From positions 48,397,177 to 48,461,176 of the forward strand of contig OX578284.1 in the NCBI GenBank assembly GCA_951217055.1: a DNA stretch of 64,000 nt. The letters run 5' to 3'. Source of the DNA: Gerris lacustris. Taxonomy: Eukaryota > Arthropoda > Insecta > Hemiptera > Gerridae. This document shows, one piece after another, positions 45,526 through 59,622 of the stretch. Position 1 is the stretch's first letter, and the number at the start of each line of letters is the position of its first letter. The notes beneath the pieces are model-generated. The model searched no databases. It was not told the origin of the DNA and saw only the letters and a program-made list of their open reading frames with translations. The position numbers and the translations under genes were made by a program.

Positions 45526-46482
45526 TACTACTATTTATTATTAAGACAGAGGGAGAAAGGATGATAAAATTTAAAAAATAGGAATTAAATCAAGTCGCGT
45601 TACGCAGTTTTGAGATTCTCTGCCATTTAGTTTTTATGGGTTTTTTTATTTTTTCTTTTGTGGGATTTTTGTTCTTCTGGGTATTTGGAAAGGTGAAACA
45701 CTGCCATTGTATATATATTTAAGTCAGTGGTGTAGTGGGGACGGCGTTCCCACACTGGTTTTCCACAGTAAAAAAAAATAAAATAAAAAAATAAAATAAA
45801 ATAGCCAATTTATTGCTAAATATTGAATTGGTATAAAATGATTGATTTAAATAATAAAAAAAATACTTTACAAACATTTGTAAACTTGATTAATGTTGAG
45901 CTTAAATAATAATTTGCCGATTATTTGTAAACGGTACATTCTAATTTTATGTATCTTGGCTATTGCAGTCATTCTAGGACATCATATAAATGGGACTTTC
46001 CTTATAATTTGACAAATATATTTAGCGTTATTATTAAAGTGTTACAGTATCTCCTAACTAAAACTTAATATTTAGATTTTGACATTGTCCATTTACCAGT
46101 ATACGACAAGAGATGTACTTTCAAGGTAACTCTTAATTTTAAATGTTTTATTTGTCTGAAAACTTAGTGTTTGAAGAGAGAAGATTAAACTGATTAACCT
46201 TTCTAATCTACTTCTGACAAATATTTTAATACGTTTGAAGAAAACCGACTTAAAATTTTAATCAAGAGCTGGCATTGAACCAAAGGTTTCCTCTAAATGA
46301 TTCAATCCAAAATCCTTCAATTAATACTGGGTGGTTTCTTTATTTGAAATATATTTGAGTCTTCCTCAAGGGTTTTAATGTTGAATTCAAGCCATTCGTA
46401 CGTGATCCTCCCAATAACCGTGTATAAGAACCAATCCTTACCCGGGCATCGTAATCCTCTATTCTGTCATTTATTCTCTAGT
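45526..46482. other. No gene recognised
   Basis: AT-rich DNA. A short A/T-only stretch occurs at 45770-45800. No coding signal. Confidence 0.3.
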
Positions 46483-48130
46483 AGTACTGTAGGAACGCCG
46501 AGAGAATGTGCGTGGAAAAATGGATCTTGGGTCGAAGTTTCAAATTTACTATCGACTTGACTTCGAGATATATCGCTATTCCTCTAGGCTGAGTCCCCTC
46601 TAGGTACTCGAACTTTTCTACCTTGTTTAAAAAGTGACATTTTTTCGGCACATTTTCACAATGCCCAACTTTAACTTCTCACTGCTTTAAGAGTTCTTAT
46701 CCAAATCAAACCAAATTGACAGGGTTTTTATAACTCATATAAATGTAGAAGCCTACGAAGTTTCAAGTCAAAAAGTTCATTTGTTTTACGTTAATTAACG
46801 AATTTAATGGGATCTGATATCCAAATGAACCCAATTATAATTTTATTAAATGAAAATTATTATTGAGCATTATTTTTAACATTTGTTGATACATTATTAG
46901 AATATAATATTATTATGCTATCCAAGTAATAGTTTAAAACGCATGATATCTTACTAATTTTAAAACTTAATCTGATTATAGATTATAAACTTAATCAACT
47001 TAAATAAAAAATCAGTTCAAATTTTCTAAGGAGATGCCAAATACGAAAGATCACGGAAATATAAGATGTTATCGACAAAGCGATTGTCCTAAGACTGACT
47101 GAAAAATATGTTGTTGTTTTTTTTCATTTTTAGCGAGACAGTTTGTTAAAAGGAAAGCGGCTTGTATTATGAGATTATTTTCTTGCAAATATGTATAAAT
47201 TTTTACAATTTTCCATGAAAGATTGCACTTCTTTAAAAAATAAAGGGTTTATCCCAATCCAAACTAAGGTCAATCACCACCCAAAGGTAACTAATCCCAT
47301 TCCTTCATCCTTCCGCTTTTTATAATCCTAAGTCCTACCTGACCGTTAAGTAGCTCATGCCCTATCAATATTTAGAGTACATATTATTCAGATAAAGATT
47401 ACAGTACTGCTTAAAACTAGTAAGACATCAGGCGTTTTAAAATATTTCTTTGATAGCAAAGATGGGTTAAAATAATAGGACTGGTTTATTATTTTAAGAC
47501 AAAACCTCAACAGAAAAATAAAGAAAAAAATACGTTTCAAAGAATTTTTTTTTTTTTTAAATATGTTTAATAAAATTTGTATACTTAATGTTTTCTTAAA
47601 AATGTTATACATTTTTTAAAATAAATATTATTTTTTAATCTATAATCAGATTAAGTTTTAAAATTAGTAAGATATCATGCGTTTTAAACTATTACTTTGA
47701 TAGCATAATAATATTACTTATTATTTTCTAATAATGTATCAACAAATGTTAAAAATAATGTTTAATAATAACTTTCATTGGGTTTATTCGGATATCAGAT
47801 CCCATTAAATTCGTTAATTAACATAAAACTAATTAACTTGTTGACTTGAAACTTCGTAGGCTTCTACATTTATTTGAGTTCTAAAAACCCTGTCAATTTG
47901 GTTTGATTTGGATAAGAACTCTTAAAGCAGTGAGATGTTAAAGTCGGGCATTGTAAAAATGTGCCGAAAAAATGTCACTTTTTAAACAAGGTAGAAAAGG
48001 TCGACACACCTAGAGGGGACTCTGCCTAGAGGAACATCGATATATCAAGAAGCGAAGTCGATAGTTAGTTTAAAAGTTCGACCCAAGATCGATTTTTCCA
48101 CGCACATTCTCTCGGCGTTCCTACAGTACT
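46483..48130. mobile_element. Large inverted-repeat (fold-back) element
   Basis: The left arm (46483-46989) and right arm (47637-48130) are inverted copies about 500 bases long. They share agtactgtaggaacgccgag, aaaaagtgacattttttcgg, aagagttcttatccaaatca, tgtagaagcctacgaagttt and attaacgaatttaatgggat. The spacer is about 650 bases, and at 47400-47455 it holds a third degraded piece of the arm (taagacatcaggcgttttaa). No transposase is seen. Arms this long suggest a Foldback-like element or an inverted duplication. Confidence 0.85.
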
Positions 48131-49609
<1,479 letters not shown>

Positions 49610-49800
49610 AGCGAAAACAATCGACCTCCTATTTTATTATAACTTCCTGGCCCGGTATTTAAGAGCTTCACATATTGCCTGCCATTTATTGAAACCTCAG
49701 CACGCCTATCGTCAAAATATTGTATTATAAAATGAAAGCCTATCGACCTCCTGTTAAATCCTAACTTCCTGGCACGATATTTAAAAGCGTCACATTTTTC
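49610..49800. repeat. Two-copy tandem duplication, about 119 bases
   Basis: atcgacctcct, taacttcctggc and tatttaagagcttcacat at about 49618 recur at about 49740 (atcgacctcctg, ctaacttcctggcacgatat). No coding role is seen. Confidence 0.55.
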
Positions 49801-51120
49801 ATGTCGTTTTTAAGTGAAAGAAATGTTTGCTGTCCCCTAGCTAATACATATTCATGTTAATAAACGTTCTATACGTAGACGAAACTTCTATAAATCAAAC
49901 AGTTGTTTGCATTTTGTACAAAATATGGTGTAGAATTCTAGAAAACTGAGCTCATTTTTGAACTATAGAATCTCTCCAGCTTACTTTATATGTGTGAAAC
50001 AAGATTGAAAAGTTGAATGCGTAAAGTCATTTATCATTTAATATTATTGTTGGTAATTTGAAATGGTCAGTGAAGCTTATAAATTATCTAACTTATTAGT
50101 TAAATATTCCAGCTTAAAGTCAAAAGAGATTTTATCTCGTTTCACCCTTCCAACCAAAACCCACTTAGTCAAACTTCGACTTTTATAAAACTTTTCGTCT
50201 CTCTTATTAAGCTGTTTATAAAATTAATTCATATCGATATTCATATATGTCTTTTAAGCCTAATTATTTACAAGTATAAAAATAAATATTAGCTTTTAAT
50301 TACCTCTTTACAGACATACCATTAAAATGTTTATTTCTTCACTAATTGATGTGACTTGCTCATGCCGTTCTTTCTTTTATAAATAAAAGTTATTTGAGTT
50401 AAGTCAGAGGTATGTTATGGATTTATTTAATAAAATATAATGTATCAAACCTCCCTAATTAAATTTGTGTAATTAGACAACATTTTGTGAAGAGGAAAAA
50501 TTTAATTAAATACATTTTTTTTAAAGAAATAAAAAAATAATATTATTAGAAACTCAATATAAATGAACTCAACAGTAAATACGAATCTAAAAAAATATAT
50601 ATATTCATACAATTTTTAAAAAGTTAATACATTTATATTCCTGTTGCCTTATATATTTTATACTCCTAATAATAAAATATTGTAATTAAATTTAATTAAC
50701 AACACAATATAAATTGTGTTATAATCAATAATGAAAAAAAGCCATGTGGCAGAATTGGTAAAAAAATTCTCTAATTACCCTGAGCATGATCTTTTATCAT
50801 ACGCCCTAATCTTTTTTTTTTATCGAATGTAACAAAAGGGAGACCTTTATTTTATGACAATATTTCACGTTGTTATAATATCAACTTTGAAACATAATAT
50901 TAAAATATTATGTAGAAGGTATATTTAAAAATAGAAGAGGATTATTTTGAAAAATTTAACAAGGAGACTACTGAAAGAGAAGGCATCAATAATATCGCAA
51001 TGTTCTCTAAATAAATGAAATTCTCTTTTTGTAAAATTTTCGGATTTGCCGTATAGTATGTATTTCTCCTTTTCCCATAGTTTTTTTTTTTTTTTTTTTT
51101 TTTGAAAATTACTAGCCTTC
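49801..51120. other. AT-rich, no gene recognised
   Basis: A poly-T run at about 51081-51104 precedes the array. A 65-codon minus frame (50925-51122) covers it and is spurious. Confidence 0.3.
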
Positions 51121-52145
51121 ATCCTTACAAGTTATGATACAAAAAATTTCCCCACTAGTTACAGTTTTATTTATTACTAGTTAGTTCCCTAATTCAACCT
51201 TATATACCACTACAATCTAACCTAAAAGTTATGTTACAAAAAAACCACCTCACCTCTGTTAGAGGATTATATAGTTCTCAATTATGTTTCTACAATCTAA
51301 CCTTACAAGTTATGTTACAAAAAATCACCTCACCAGTCACAGGTTTAATACTTCTGTAATCTAACCTTACAAGTTATGATAAAGAAAATTACCCCTAAGT
51401 TACAGGTTTATTTAGTTCTCAATTATATTTCTACAATCCATAACCTCACAAGTTATATTAAAAAAATCACCTTACCAGTAAGTTTTATATAGTACTAGTT
51501 AGTTCCCTAATTCAACCTTAATATACCAACACAATCTAGCCTACAAGTTATGTCACATAAAACCAACTCACCGGTTAGAGGATTATATAGTTCTCAATTA
51601 TGTTTCTACAATCTAACCTTACAAGTTATGATATAAAAAATCCTACCCTCTAGTTAGAGGTTTATTTAGTTCTCAGTTATGTTACTACAGTCTAACCTCA
51701 CAAGTTATATTACAAAAAATCTTCTTACGGGTTTCAGGTTAATTTAGTTTCCCTCATAAAACCTCAATTACGAGGTTCATTTAGTACTAGTTAGTTCCCT
51801 TAATTCACCCTCAATAATGCCTCTACAATCCAACCTTAAGTTGGAGTTACAAAAAAAAAACACCTCACCTGTTACACGTTTATTTAGTTCTCAATTATGT
51901 TTCTACAATCCAGCCTTACAAAAGTTATCCTACAAAAATTCAATTAACAAGTTACAAGGTTAGTTAATCCTAGTGAGTTGCTGTAATACAACCTAAGTAA
52001 TGCCTCTACAATCCAGCCTTACAAGTTATGTTACTTAAGAATCACCTCACTAGTTACAAGTATATTTATTACTGGTTAATTCCCCTCATAAACCTCAGTT
52101 ATAAGGTTTATTTAGAACTTGTTAGTTCCCCTAATTATCGTCTAT
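51121..52145. repeat. Degenerate tandem array, about 11 units of roughly 75-110 bases
   Basis: The recurring order is cttacaagttatgttac, aaaaaatcacctcac, agttacaggtttatttag, ttctcaattatgtttctac and aatctaacc. Units start at about 51121, 51225, 51303, 51367, 51440, 51543, 51620, 51695, 51832, 51915 and 52020, so lengths vary. Some units swap the middle for tactagttagttccctaatt. No unit is coding. Confidence 0.8.
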
Positions 52146-53854
52146 TTTGTTCCAAAACATGTATTTATCATTATTATTTATATTAAATTATCTAATCGAA
52201 TCTTTTATATGGAATTACCATTATTAGTTTATAAACTCCTCTAATATCCGTATTATATTGGGGAATAATTTAATTATTGACTAACAATTGAGGTTATGGG
52301 GATGGGAAACAGTATTATAAGGTCCCGACCTCGCTACAACCGAAGGGAGGAATCGAAGCAAGATAATAGGAGTTGGAGAATAACTTGTTCCTCGAATAAT
52401 AGAACCGAGAGATAGAAGAGCTTTAATACTCGGTATAGCAAGTTAGGTTTTGCACCCTTTGAAGGGATAATATTAAACCTTAAAATCCACCTCGCAAAAC
52501 CTAAACCTTTTTGGTAGAATATTTCGACAGATGTGTATGGGAACTGATATTCAGGCCCGAAAACCTTTCAGTGTGTTTATTCACATTCGGATGGAATTTT
52601 GCTTCGACTCCCGGTCGGGTTTAATACGGTACCAATATTCATCTTGGTTTCTCCTCTTTTCAGGAGTTTTCTCTTGATGGAGTAAAGACGTGGAATATTA
52701 GGCAATGTTCAGTTTGTTTCTTTTTGAACCAAAAAGCATTCCTTTGATTATTTTTTTTTCCAAAGCAAAGTTAAGGGAAAAAAGCTCAAAATATGATGAA
52801 AGACAATAAAAACATTATTTTATATAGTTTTTTAGGGTCCGTAGGCAAAACCAAGGACCCTTATATTTTCCTGCGTGTGTCTGTCCGTCCGTCCTCTCGC
52901 GTGCTCTCATGGCTACACCTTTCGCCCGATCACTTTGAAATTTGGTATGTATGTGTCTTGTACCTACCCACATATTTTAAAAATATAGCGACTAAAAAAA
53001 ATATTTTTAAAAAAAATTAGGGTAAAAAACTTAAGGGTTAACATTTTTTTAATTTTTTTCGACACCGCGAGGGGTATCATATGAAAGGGAACGTCGAGCT
53101 GATTACAAAAATATATAATTCTTTGGATATAACTTTGATAGGGCGAGCGTAGGCAAGTTTGAAGTGGGTGTGAAACGTGTCCCCCCCCCCCCCTCTATCT
53201 CGCTTATGTGAAGTGCAAAAAATCTGAAAAAATTCCTGAACATTCTTTGACCAAAAGTAAAGATACCGCACTTTTTGAAAATTTCGAAAAAAATATTATT
53301 TTATTTTATATTGACAAAATACGTTTTTTTTATAATTATGGTCTTTTCGATGTATTTATATGGTTTTGGTCCGGTTCAGTGGCAAAAAAATACTTTATCA
53401 GAGTGTGTTTTGAGAATATCAGACCCTTAGAATAGTTCAAAGTAAGCTTTTTAGCATTTTAAAAAAAACACTGTTTATACACTTTACAGTTAAACACTAT
53501 ATAGTGTGGCCTACGGACGCTCGCTGTGTGGTGACTAGCACACACTTGACCTGTTTATTTTTGTTAGTTTTTAGAAAAGCCATAATTTTATAACGCCCTT
53601 AAAAATTGTTTGTTTTGAGGTCACTTTGTTACATCATGTACGCAGTATAGATAAAGAAAAACATTATTTTACATTTTTTTTTTTTTTTTTTTTAAATGTA
53701 AAAAAAGAAAATGGAGAAAAGAAATGTTGCATGCCTGTTTCAATTGTGCTTTAGACTTTATATGATGTATATATACATTTTTATTAAAATTGTTACGTTA
53801 AAACGTAAGATATCGGTAAAAACGTTGTTTTCTCTATTTTAATAGTTCCCGCTA
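52146..53854. other. Mixed DNA with repeat fragments
   Basis: 52300-52700 is less AT-rich and single-copy here, with no long frame. 52828-52970 (tagggtccgtaggcaaaacc, gtgtctgtccgtccgtcc, ctttgaaatttggtatgtat) has the look of a dispersed repeat. A poly-C run lies at about 53181-53193. 53740-53830 matches 33820-33930. Confidence 0.4.
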
Positions 53855-54135
53855 GTTATTAGTGGTGTCGCTGTTGGTTTTACTAAAAAAATGTTATTTG
53901 AAAAAAATGTTCGTCTGGTGGAATAGATGATAGAATGTTTTCCCCTCACATATGAACCTCTTGTTTACGCGAGCGTTTCGCGAGAATTCTTGGACGGATC
54001 ACGCTGTCCAGCGAACTTAGTCTGAGCATTAGTGAAAGGAACACGAATTCCAAATTTCCACCAAATGTTTCAACTTTTACTCAATTTATCGTCGGACACG
54101 TAAACGTTACACACAGACAGTCTGACAAGATGTCT
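53855..54135 (-). mobile_element. Family A subtype-2 fragment
   Basis: ggtgtcgctgttggttttac, then tggacggatcacgctgtcca and ctcaatttatcgtcggacac match the centre of the copy at 41280-41850. Both family ends are missing. Confidence 0.6.
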
Positions 54136-56084
54136 ATTTTCTTGAATGTAAGAAGCTCGCTTACGCCGCGCCGCCTCAATTAAAACTAAACAATTACAAA
54201 GATATTGACCAATTCCATTATCATGAAATAAATCTTCGAAATTTTCTTCATCTGGTTCTAACTCTTTTCCTGATTTGATTTAGAGTCTATTTTCAGCCGT
54301 CAACAATTATTAATTTAACAATTATTAGACATGTATAATGTATAATAGTGCTAAATATCAGCTTTTATAAAGCATTACAAATTAAAACATAAGGGAACTA
54401 TGTATTATTACAATTATTGTTCAAATCTCAAAAGTAAAATTTTCATGTGAATTGTTTATTTCTGTTTTTGTTCGGGATATTCAATTTCAAATGCTTTTTT
54501 GTCGCAAGATCGAAATAAGTGAAGTCAAAATATTGTGAAGTAGTTTTAATAACAATTTCAAACTTATCTAGTACAAGAAGTTAGGTTCCAAGCTGTTATT
54601 AATTAATCAGGCAATATTGCCCATGTGGTCACATACTTGCTAACCAAAAGTTCTAATTAGCTTGAATTAATAATAAAAACAGAATTAAGAAGCGTGTCCT
54701 AATAACACTTCTAGTCTTAATTAAATCCGAATGAACCTACAAAATTACTTTCAGGTTCTTGAGAGTTTTCGATTATATCTCAAACTTTTAATTTTCTTGT
54801 TTAACATGTTCTTTCATTTTGTTCTTACATATGAACTGTTCTTGTTGTACATATGTATTTATAAAGAAAACTGTATTAAATATTAAATGTCGTAAGAAAA
54901 TATCACATTATTCTTATCTTTATCAGCTGACATCAGATAAATTTCGAGTTTTTATTGAGATATCGATACTGTTTCACCAAACTGCCGCTTGGGAGGTTTA
55001 GTATATGGGTGTCGCATAATGAACCACTTTTTGAGACCCCGATTCTATAGTATTGTTCCCTCTACCCCTTCCTTACTCTGGGGTAGAAATAACAAATGTT
55101 ATGTTATTACACTCGAACAATTGTCTAAGCTTTTTTCTAAAATATGATTTTTAATTTTTAAAGAAAGCAGGGTTTTTTCACTTAAATAACTGATTCGAAA
55201 GAAACTTAAAGTGATGTTAGCCACTTTAGTTCTCTCATTCAGTAACTATTATATTGCTAGGATTGGAAATAATTTTGAATTTTAAGTGAAAAAGATTAAA
55301 AATAAAACCTTTGTCTAGAATTTTCTTTATATCTAGTTTTCTCCCGGGATTAAACCAGGCTGTGGTAAAAGCTTTTAGTCTAAACGTGTATTGTATGAAG
55401 TGAATAGCAATACTCTTTGAGCATAGTTGAATAGTCAAGTGTATGGAGAGTGCATTATTGATTGGATCCAATAAATCTGAGTTAGAATGGAGTTTGAATT
55501 ACTCAAATGAATTGCATGGTTTTATCTGGCAATATGTAAATCGTGTGCTTGCTATAAGTCCTTACTCTTTGTGCAGATTGCTAATCGATTAACGTTAACA
55601 CTCTTCCTCTGATTGACTTACCTAGTTATATGTATTTCAATTAATCAAATTAATCATCGTTATAAAATCTGATTTAAGCACGTTTAATGTGAATGATTAA
55701 TACGTTTTATCATGATTAGCCTTTGAAGTTTATACGGTTTATAGTTTCTTGATTTTTGTAAGTTACAAAATATGAATACAGTTAGTTTTTTTTTGGAAAC
55801 TCTACATTAATTCGTTGAGTTAATGGAACAATAATTAAGGAATAACAGAAGACGTTTTAACACAGAACCGCGTTCCGTTCCTCGCGGTCTTTTATAAGGG
55901 CAGCGACAATAGATTTGTTAAATTACTAAATCAACTAATTATGTACTTTTCAATGCCAAATTGACTTATATAAATATGGAAAAATTTAATAAAACATAAA
56001 ACTAAATACCTGAACAATGAATACACCTATACATAATAATATTGTATATAGAAATAATTATGACCCACCATCAGATGTATACCC
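54136..56084. other. AT-rich, no gene recognised
   Basis: Frames under 80 codons only. No repeat boundary is supported. Confidence 0.3.
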
Positions 56085-56228
56085 AACAGACAGAAACGGA
56101 ACCAAAAATGTTCCCTGATGTCTAAAACGGATTTCTATCATAGCATTTTTGAACTCTGGGACATAAAAAATGTTCGTTCTTCAGAACGATCACATAGCTT
56201 CCGTTACCTTCGGTAACCTCGGAACCAA
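56085..56228 (-). mobile_element. Family A, terminal fragment
   Basis: It holds aaaatgttccctgatgtct and ends with the hairpin cttccgttaccttcggtaac. Only the hairpin end is retained. Confidence 0.75.
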
Positions 56229-57119
56229 AATATAAAAGTGAATAATACAGCGGATGTAACACTGCATCTGGGTGGTGGAAAACTCTGCACAATTTATTGC
56301 CTTTAAATTATATTGCCTTCATAATAAACTGTGACTAATCTACTTGACTTGTGTGATACCTACTCCAATTACTATTATAAATATATAAATAAATCCATTT
56401 TATTTGTGACCCTGATAAATAAAAGGGGACCTCAAAAACTTCTATTCTGACAGCAAATATTCCATAGAGCAACATCCACTTCAAATTTTATTTACTAGCT
56501 TTTTCAGCTTATTTTCTAACAAAGATTTATAAGATATTTTAATCTTTTTTTCCTTTCCTAAATTCCCAATTCCATACTTCAAAAAATATATATTTTAAGT
56601 ATATTTGTAAAAATCAAAGAAAAACATTTTGTAAAATACCTTTCATCCATTTTTTTTTTAGAATAGAAGCTTCGTTTAAACAAACTTTTTAAATTGCTTT
56701 TGCACAAAAACGTTCTTAATACTTGTAAGTAATTCAATATTTATGAATGTTTGACACGAAATTTCTGTAGTGCTCAAAAGGATGAATATAATTGTTGTTT
56801 GGTAAGGGAAATAATATTTCTACAGTCAAAACAAATTGCCGTAAAAAGAAATTAGTTAAATTGCGTCTCATTTAACTGCACGCAAGTATAATAAAAGTAT
56901 AGGGATGGATTCAAGTAGAGTTAATTAGGGTCAGAAGTGCTGTCTGGAACTTAGGTTCCAACCTATCAACAGATGTAGTAGTGAGTTTTAATCCTAAAGA
57001 GGTGAGATATTTCTAACTAAGAATATTGTCAAACGTGGTTCTATAATAACTATAAGCATTGTTGTCAATCATGGCATAAAAAAGAGAGGACAGTACAAAG
57101 GATAAATTTAAGGAACTAA
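56229..57119. other. No gene recognised
   Basis: AT-rich sequence without supportable structure. Confidence 0.3.
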
Positions 57120-57283
57120 AGGCCCCCATACACGATCAAACATTTTGCGCAAAATGTTTGCGTTAACCTGATGTCGGGCAAATTTAGGCCATAAACGTCA
57201 AACATCATGTTTGCGCAAACATCAAACCGTCCCATACACGGTCAAAATGTTTGCGCAAACATTTTGACCGTGTATGGGGGCCT
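57120..57283. mobile_element. AGGCCCCCATACACG MITE, intact copy
   Basis: It is bounded by TAA at 57117-57119 and 57284-57286, with inverted ends aggcccccatacacg. A perfect 32-base palindrome lies at 57239-57270, centred on tttgcgcaaa. The intact copy defines the family that is interrupted at 14793-15716. Likely PIF/Harbinger-type. Confidence 0.85.
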
Positions 57284-57367
57284 TAAGACTCGATGCAGAT
57301 TATTGGTAAACAAAAGTAATTTTCTTAATTAAGCAACATTATTTCACTGGTAATAGTAGGTATTTTT

Positions 57368-57835
57368 TGCAAGAACGACCGAAGTAATTTTTTTCATTTT
57401 TGGATTAATTGTACTTGAGCGCTATGATTATGACTATAAGATATGTGTGGACTCAACAAGATAATGAAGTAGAAGGCAAAGATAATGAAGGTTTAAATAT
57501 GGGGGCTTTTGCAAAAACATACCAAGGCCATTTTTTTCATTCTTGGAATAATTGTACTTGAGCGTTGTGGCTTTAAGATATATGAATGGTCTCTAAATGT
57601 TAAGATAAACCATTGTCAACAATATAATGAAGTAGAAGGCTAAGATAATGAAGGTTTAAATAAAGGGGCTTATAAAAAACAACCAAGGTATTTTTTGGAA
57701 TATTTGTACATGAGCGTTGTGACTTTGACATACGTGTGGACTCTAAATGTTAAAATAAACCATTGTTAACGTGCTAACGTAAGTTTAAATAAAGGGGCTT
57801 TTGCAGAAATAACCAAGGTCACACTCAGTTTTTTC
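57368..57835. repeat. Three-copy tandem repeat, about 150 bases
   Basis: Units contain attgtacttgagcg, aagatat.tg, ggactctaaatgttaa, aaccattgt.aac, gaaggtttaaataaaggggc and aaccaagg. They begin near 57395, 57545 and 57700. Units two and three are closer to each other than to the first. No coding role is seen. Confidence 0.75.
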
Positions 57836-58700
57836 AATAGCAACTAATGTTAGTTTAGGTTGGCAAACTGGAGATTTATGTAATAAGGTTAGGTAAATGT
57901 TAATGTTAATGTTAGGTATTTTTATTTAATTTTTTCTAGATAAACGTTTCGTTTTTAATTATTATTGAAATAAGTTGTAATTTGATTTTTTTAATTAACA
58001 GTTTACTTTTTAAACTATTATAATAATATTCGAAGAGATAAAGAGGGTAAGAGCTACTTAGTTGCCCCTAAAAAAAGCTTTTTAAAGAAGAAGATTCACG
58101 GAAATAAGACGTACTAGTTGGTGGCCAAGAATTTACTTTTAGTGTTGGAGTTGTTCTACCAACGATGTAATATATGCTCATTTGTTACCATAGTTTTACA
58201 TAGGAAGGGTACATCAAAGAGAAATTTCTGTTTGCCATAAAGCTTTTTTAAATAATCAAGGCATATTTAGAGGTTGGTTAAGGCATATACACAGCTAAAT
58301 TACAATAAAAGGACCTAAGGGGAAAGCATTCTCATCCAGCCAGTTTTTTTTTAATTGAAATTAATTAGTTCAAAGTTTTAAACTGTGCTTTGAAGTACAA
58401 AAGACAATAACTAATTACAGTTTACTTGAAGTAGTTTTAAGCTAGAATAGTTCTGCATTGTTTAACACCCGGTGATTTATTCACTTAATTTGACCTGTTT
58501 TGAGTAAGGTTATTACAAAACTTTGAACAACCTACCTCCAGTTTATTTAGAGTTTCATAGCGGTCAAAAGTTTTTAAGATGAAGTAAGTTGATCTTGTAA
58601 AAAAACCAGTTCTAGAAAATGTAAGATAAAAAGGAATTGCTTAACGTTTACCTTACGTCTTAGGAGAATCAAGATTTGGTAGTGGCATTATGATTATAAT
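57836..58700. other. No gene recognised
   Basis: Nothing beyond general AT-richness. Confidence 0.3.
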
Positions 58701-59080
58701 AGTACATTACACGTCGAGTGCGGAAAGTAGCATTTTGCATGCGAGTGTGGAGTTTGCACCCGAGCGACAGCGAGGGTAGTAAAATACACGAGCAATGCAA
58801 AATGCCGTTTTCGCACGAGTTGCGTACCGTACTTTATCTACGATTGTTAATTTAAATAATAAATACAGAAAAAAATAAACTTGCTGTATGTAAGTTCGTA
58901 TCTCTCTCTTGATAAAGATGGCATTCATTCTTGAGTTGTATTTTTTGCCGAATTAATTATTTCTGGAGGATTATTGTTCTCCACATTTTCATCAAAGTCA
59001 CTTGATTCACTCATTGTTTTTCACTAAAAACTCGATATAAACAGATACTTTAATAAAAGAACAGCAAATTATGCGCAACT
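58701..59080 (+). repeat. Family C, copy 3
   Basis: It starts agtacattacacgtcgagtg with the long hairpin, then aaacttgctgtatgtaagtt, and ends aatcaagtg-type sequence near aacagcaaatta. It may continue to about 59230 (aaattcttcaggaat is shared with 2941). The minus-strand 73-codon frame inside it is repeat-derived. Confidence 0.8.
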
Positions 59081-59577
59081 CGAGTCGTGGTGATGTGATA
59101 ATGATGGGCAACTTGAATCACTAATACTACGTTTCTTACTATAAAACACATTGAATTAAACCTTTTAGAGAATCGAATTAAACCAAACTCAGCACTGCGC
59201 ATCAAAAATTCTTCAGGAATTAGAGCGTTGATGGAGGTAATTTGAATGGATTGACTAATAAAGTAACAGGGACGTTGAACATCAGGAGTCTGTTATACAG
59301 CGATAAATTTGACGTCGATTTTTTTTTTTATAAAATTTATATTTTTTAATGTAACATGACTCAATAGAGAGAGGAGCAGTTAATTTTAAAGTTAATGAGT
59401 GATTCTAAAAGGTTTGTTATACTCATTTTCTATTTCATTTAGTTTTTGTGATACTACACTTTAAAACAAAAAAAAAAACGTTTAGTATCATTTGCTTAAA
59501 CGATACTTTGTTGCACTTGACCAATAGAATCCACTTCTTTCATTGTGCATTTTTCACGATCACCCTGTGTATTATGT

Positions 59578-59622
59578 GTGCTCTGGAGGACCTTATATAA
59601 TATATAAGGTCCTCCAGAGCAC
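59578..59622. repeat. Perfect 45-base palindrome
   Basis: Two 22-base arms (GTGCTCTGGAGGACCTTATA plus TA) pair exactly around a single central A at 59600. The flanks are not inverted and the sequence occurs only once here. Confidence 0.9.

Noticed and set aside
58707..58928. 73-codon minus-strand frame
   Set aside because: Encoded by family C, with the same sequence broken in the other two copies.
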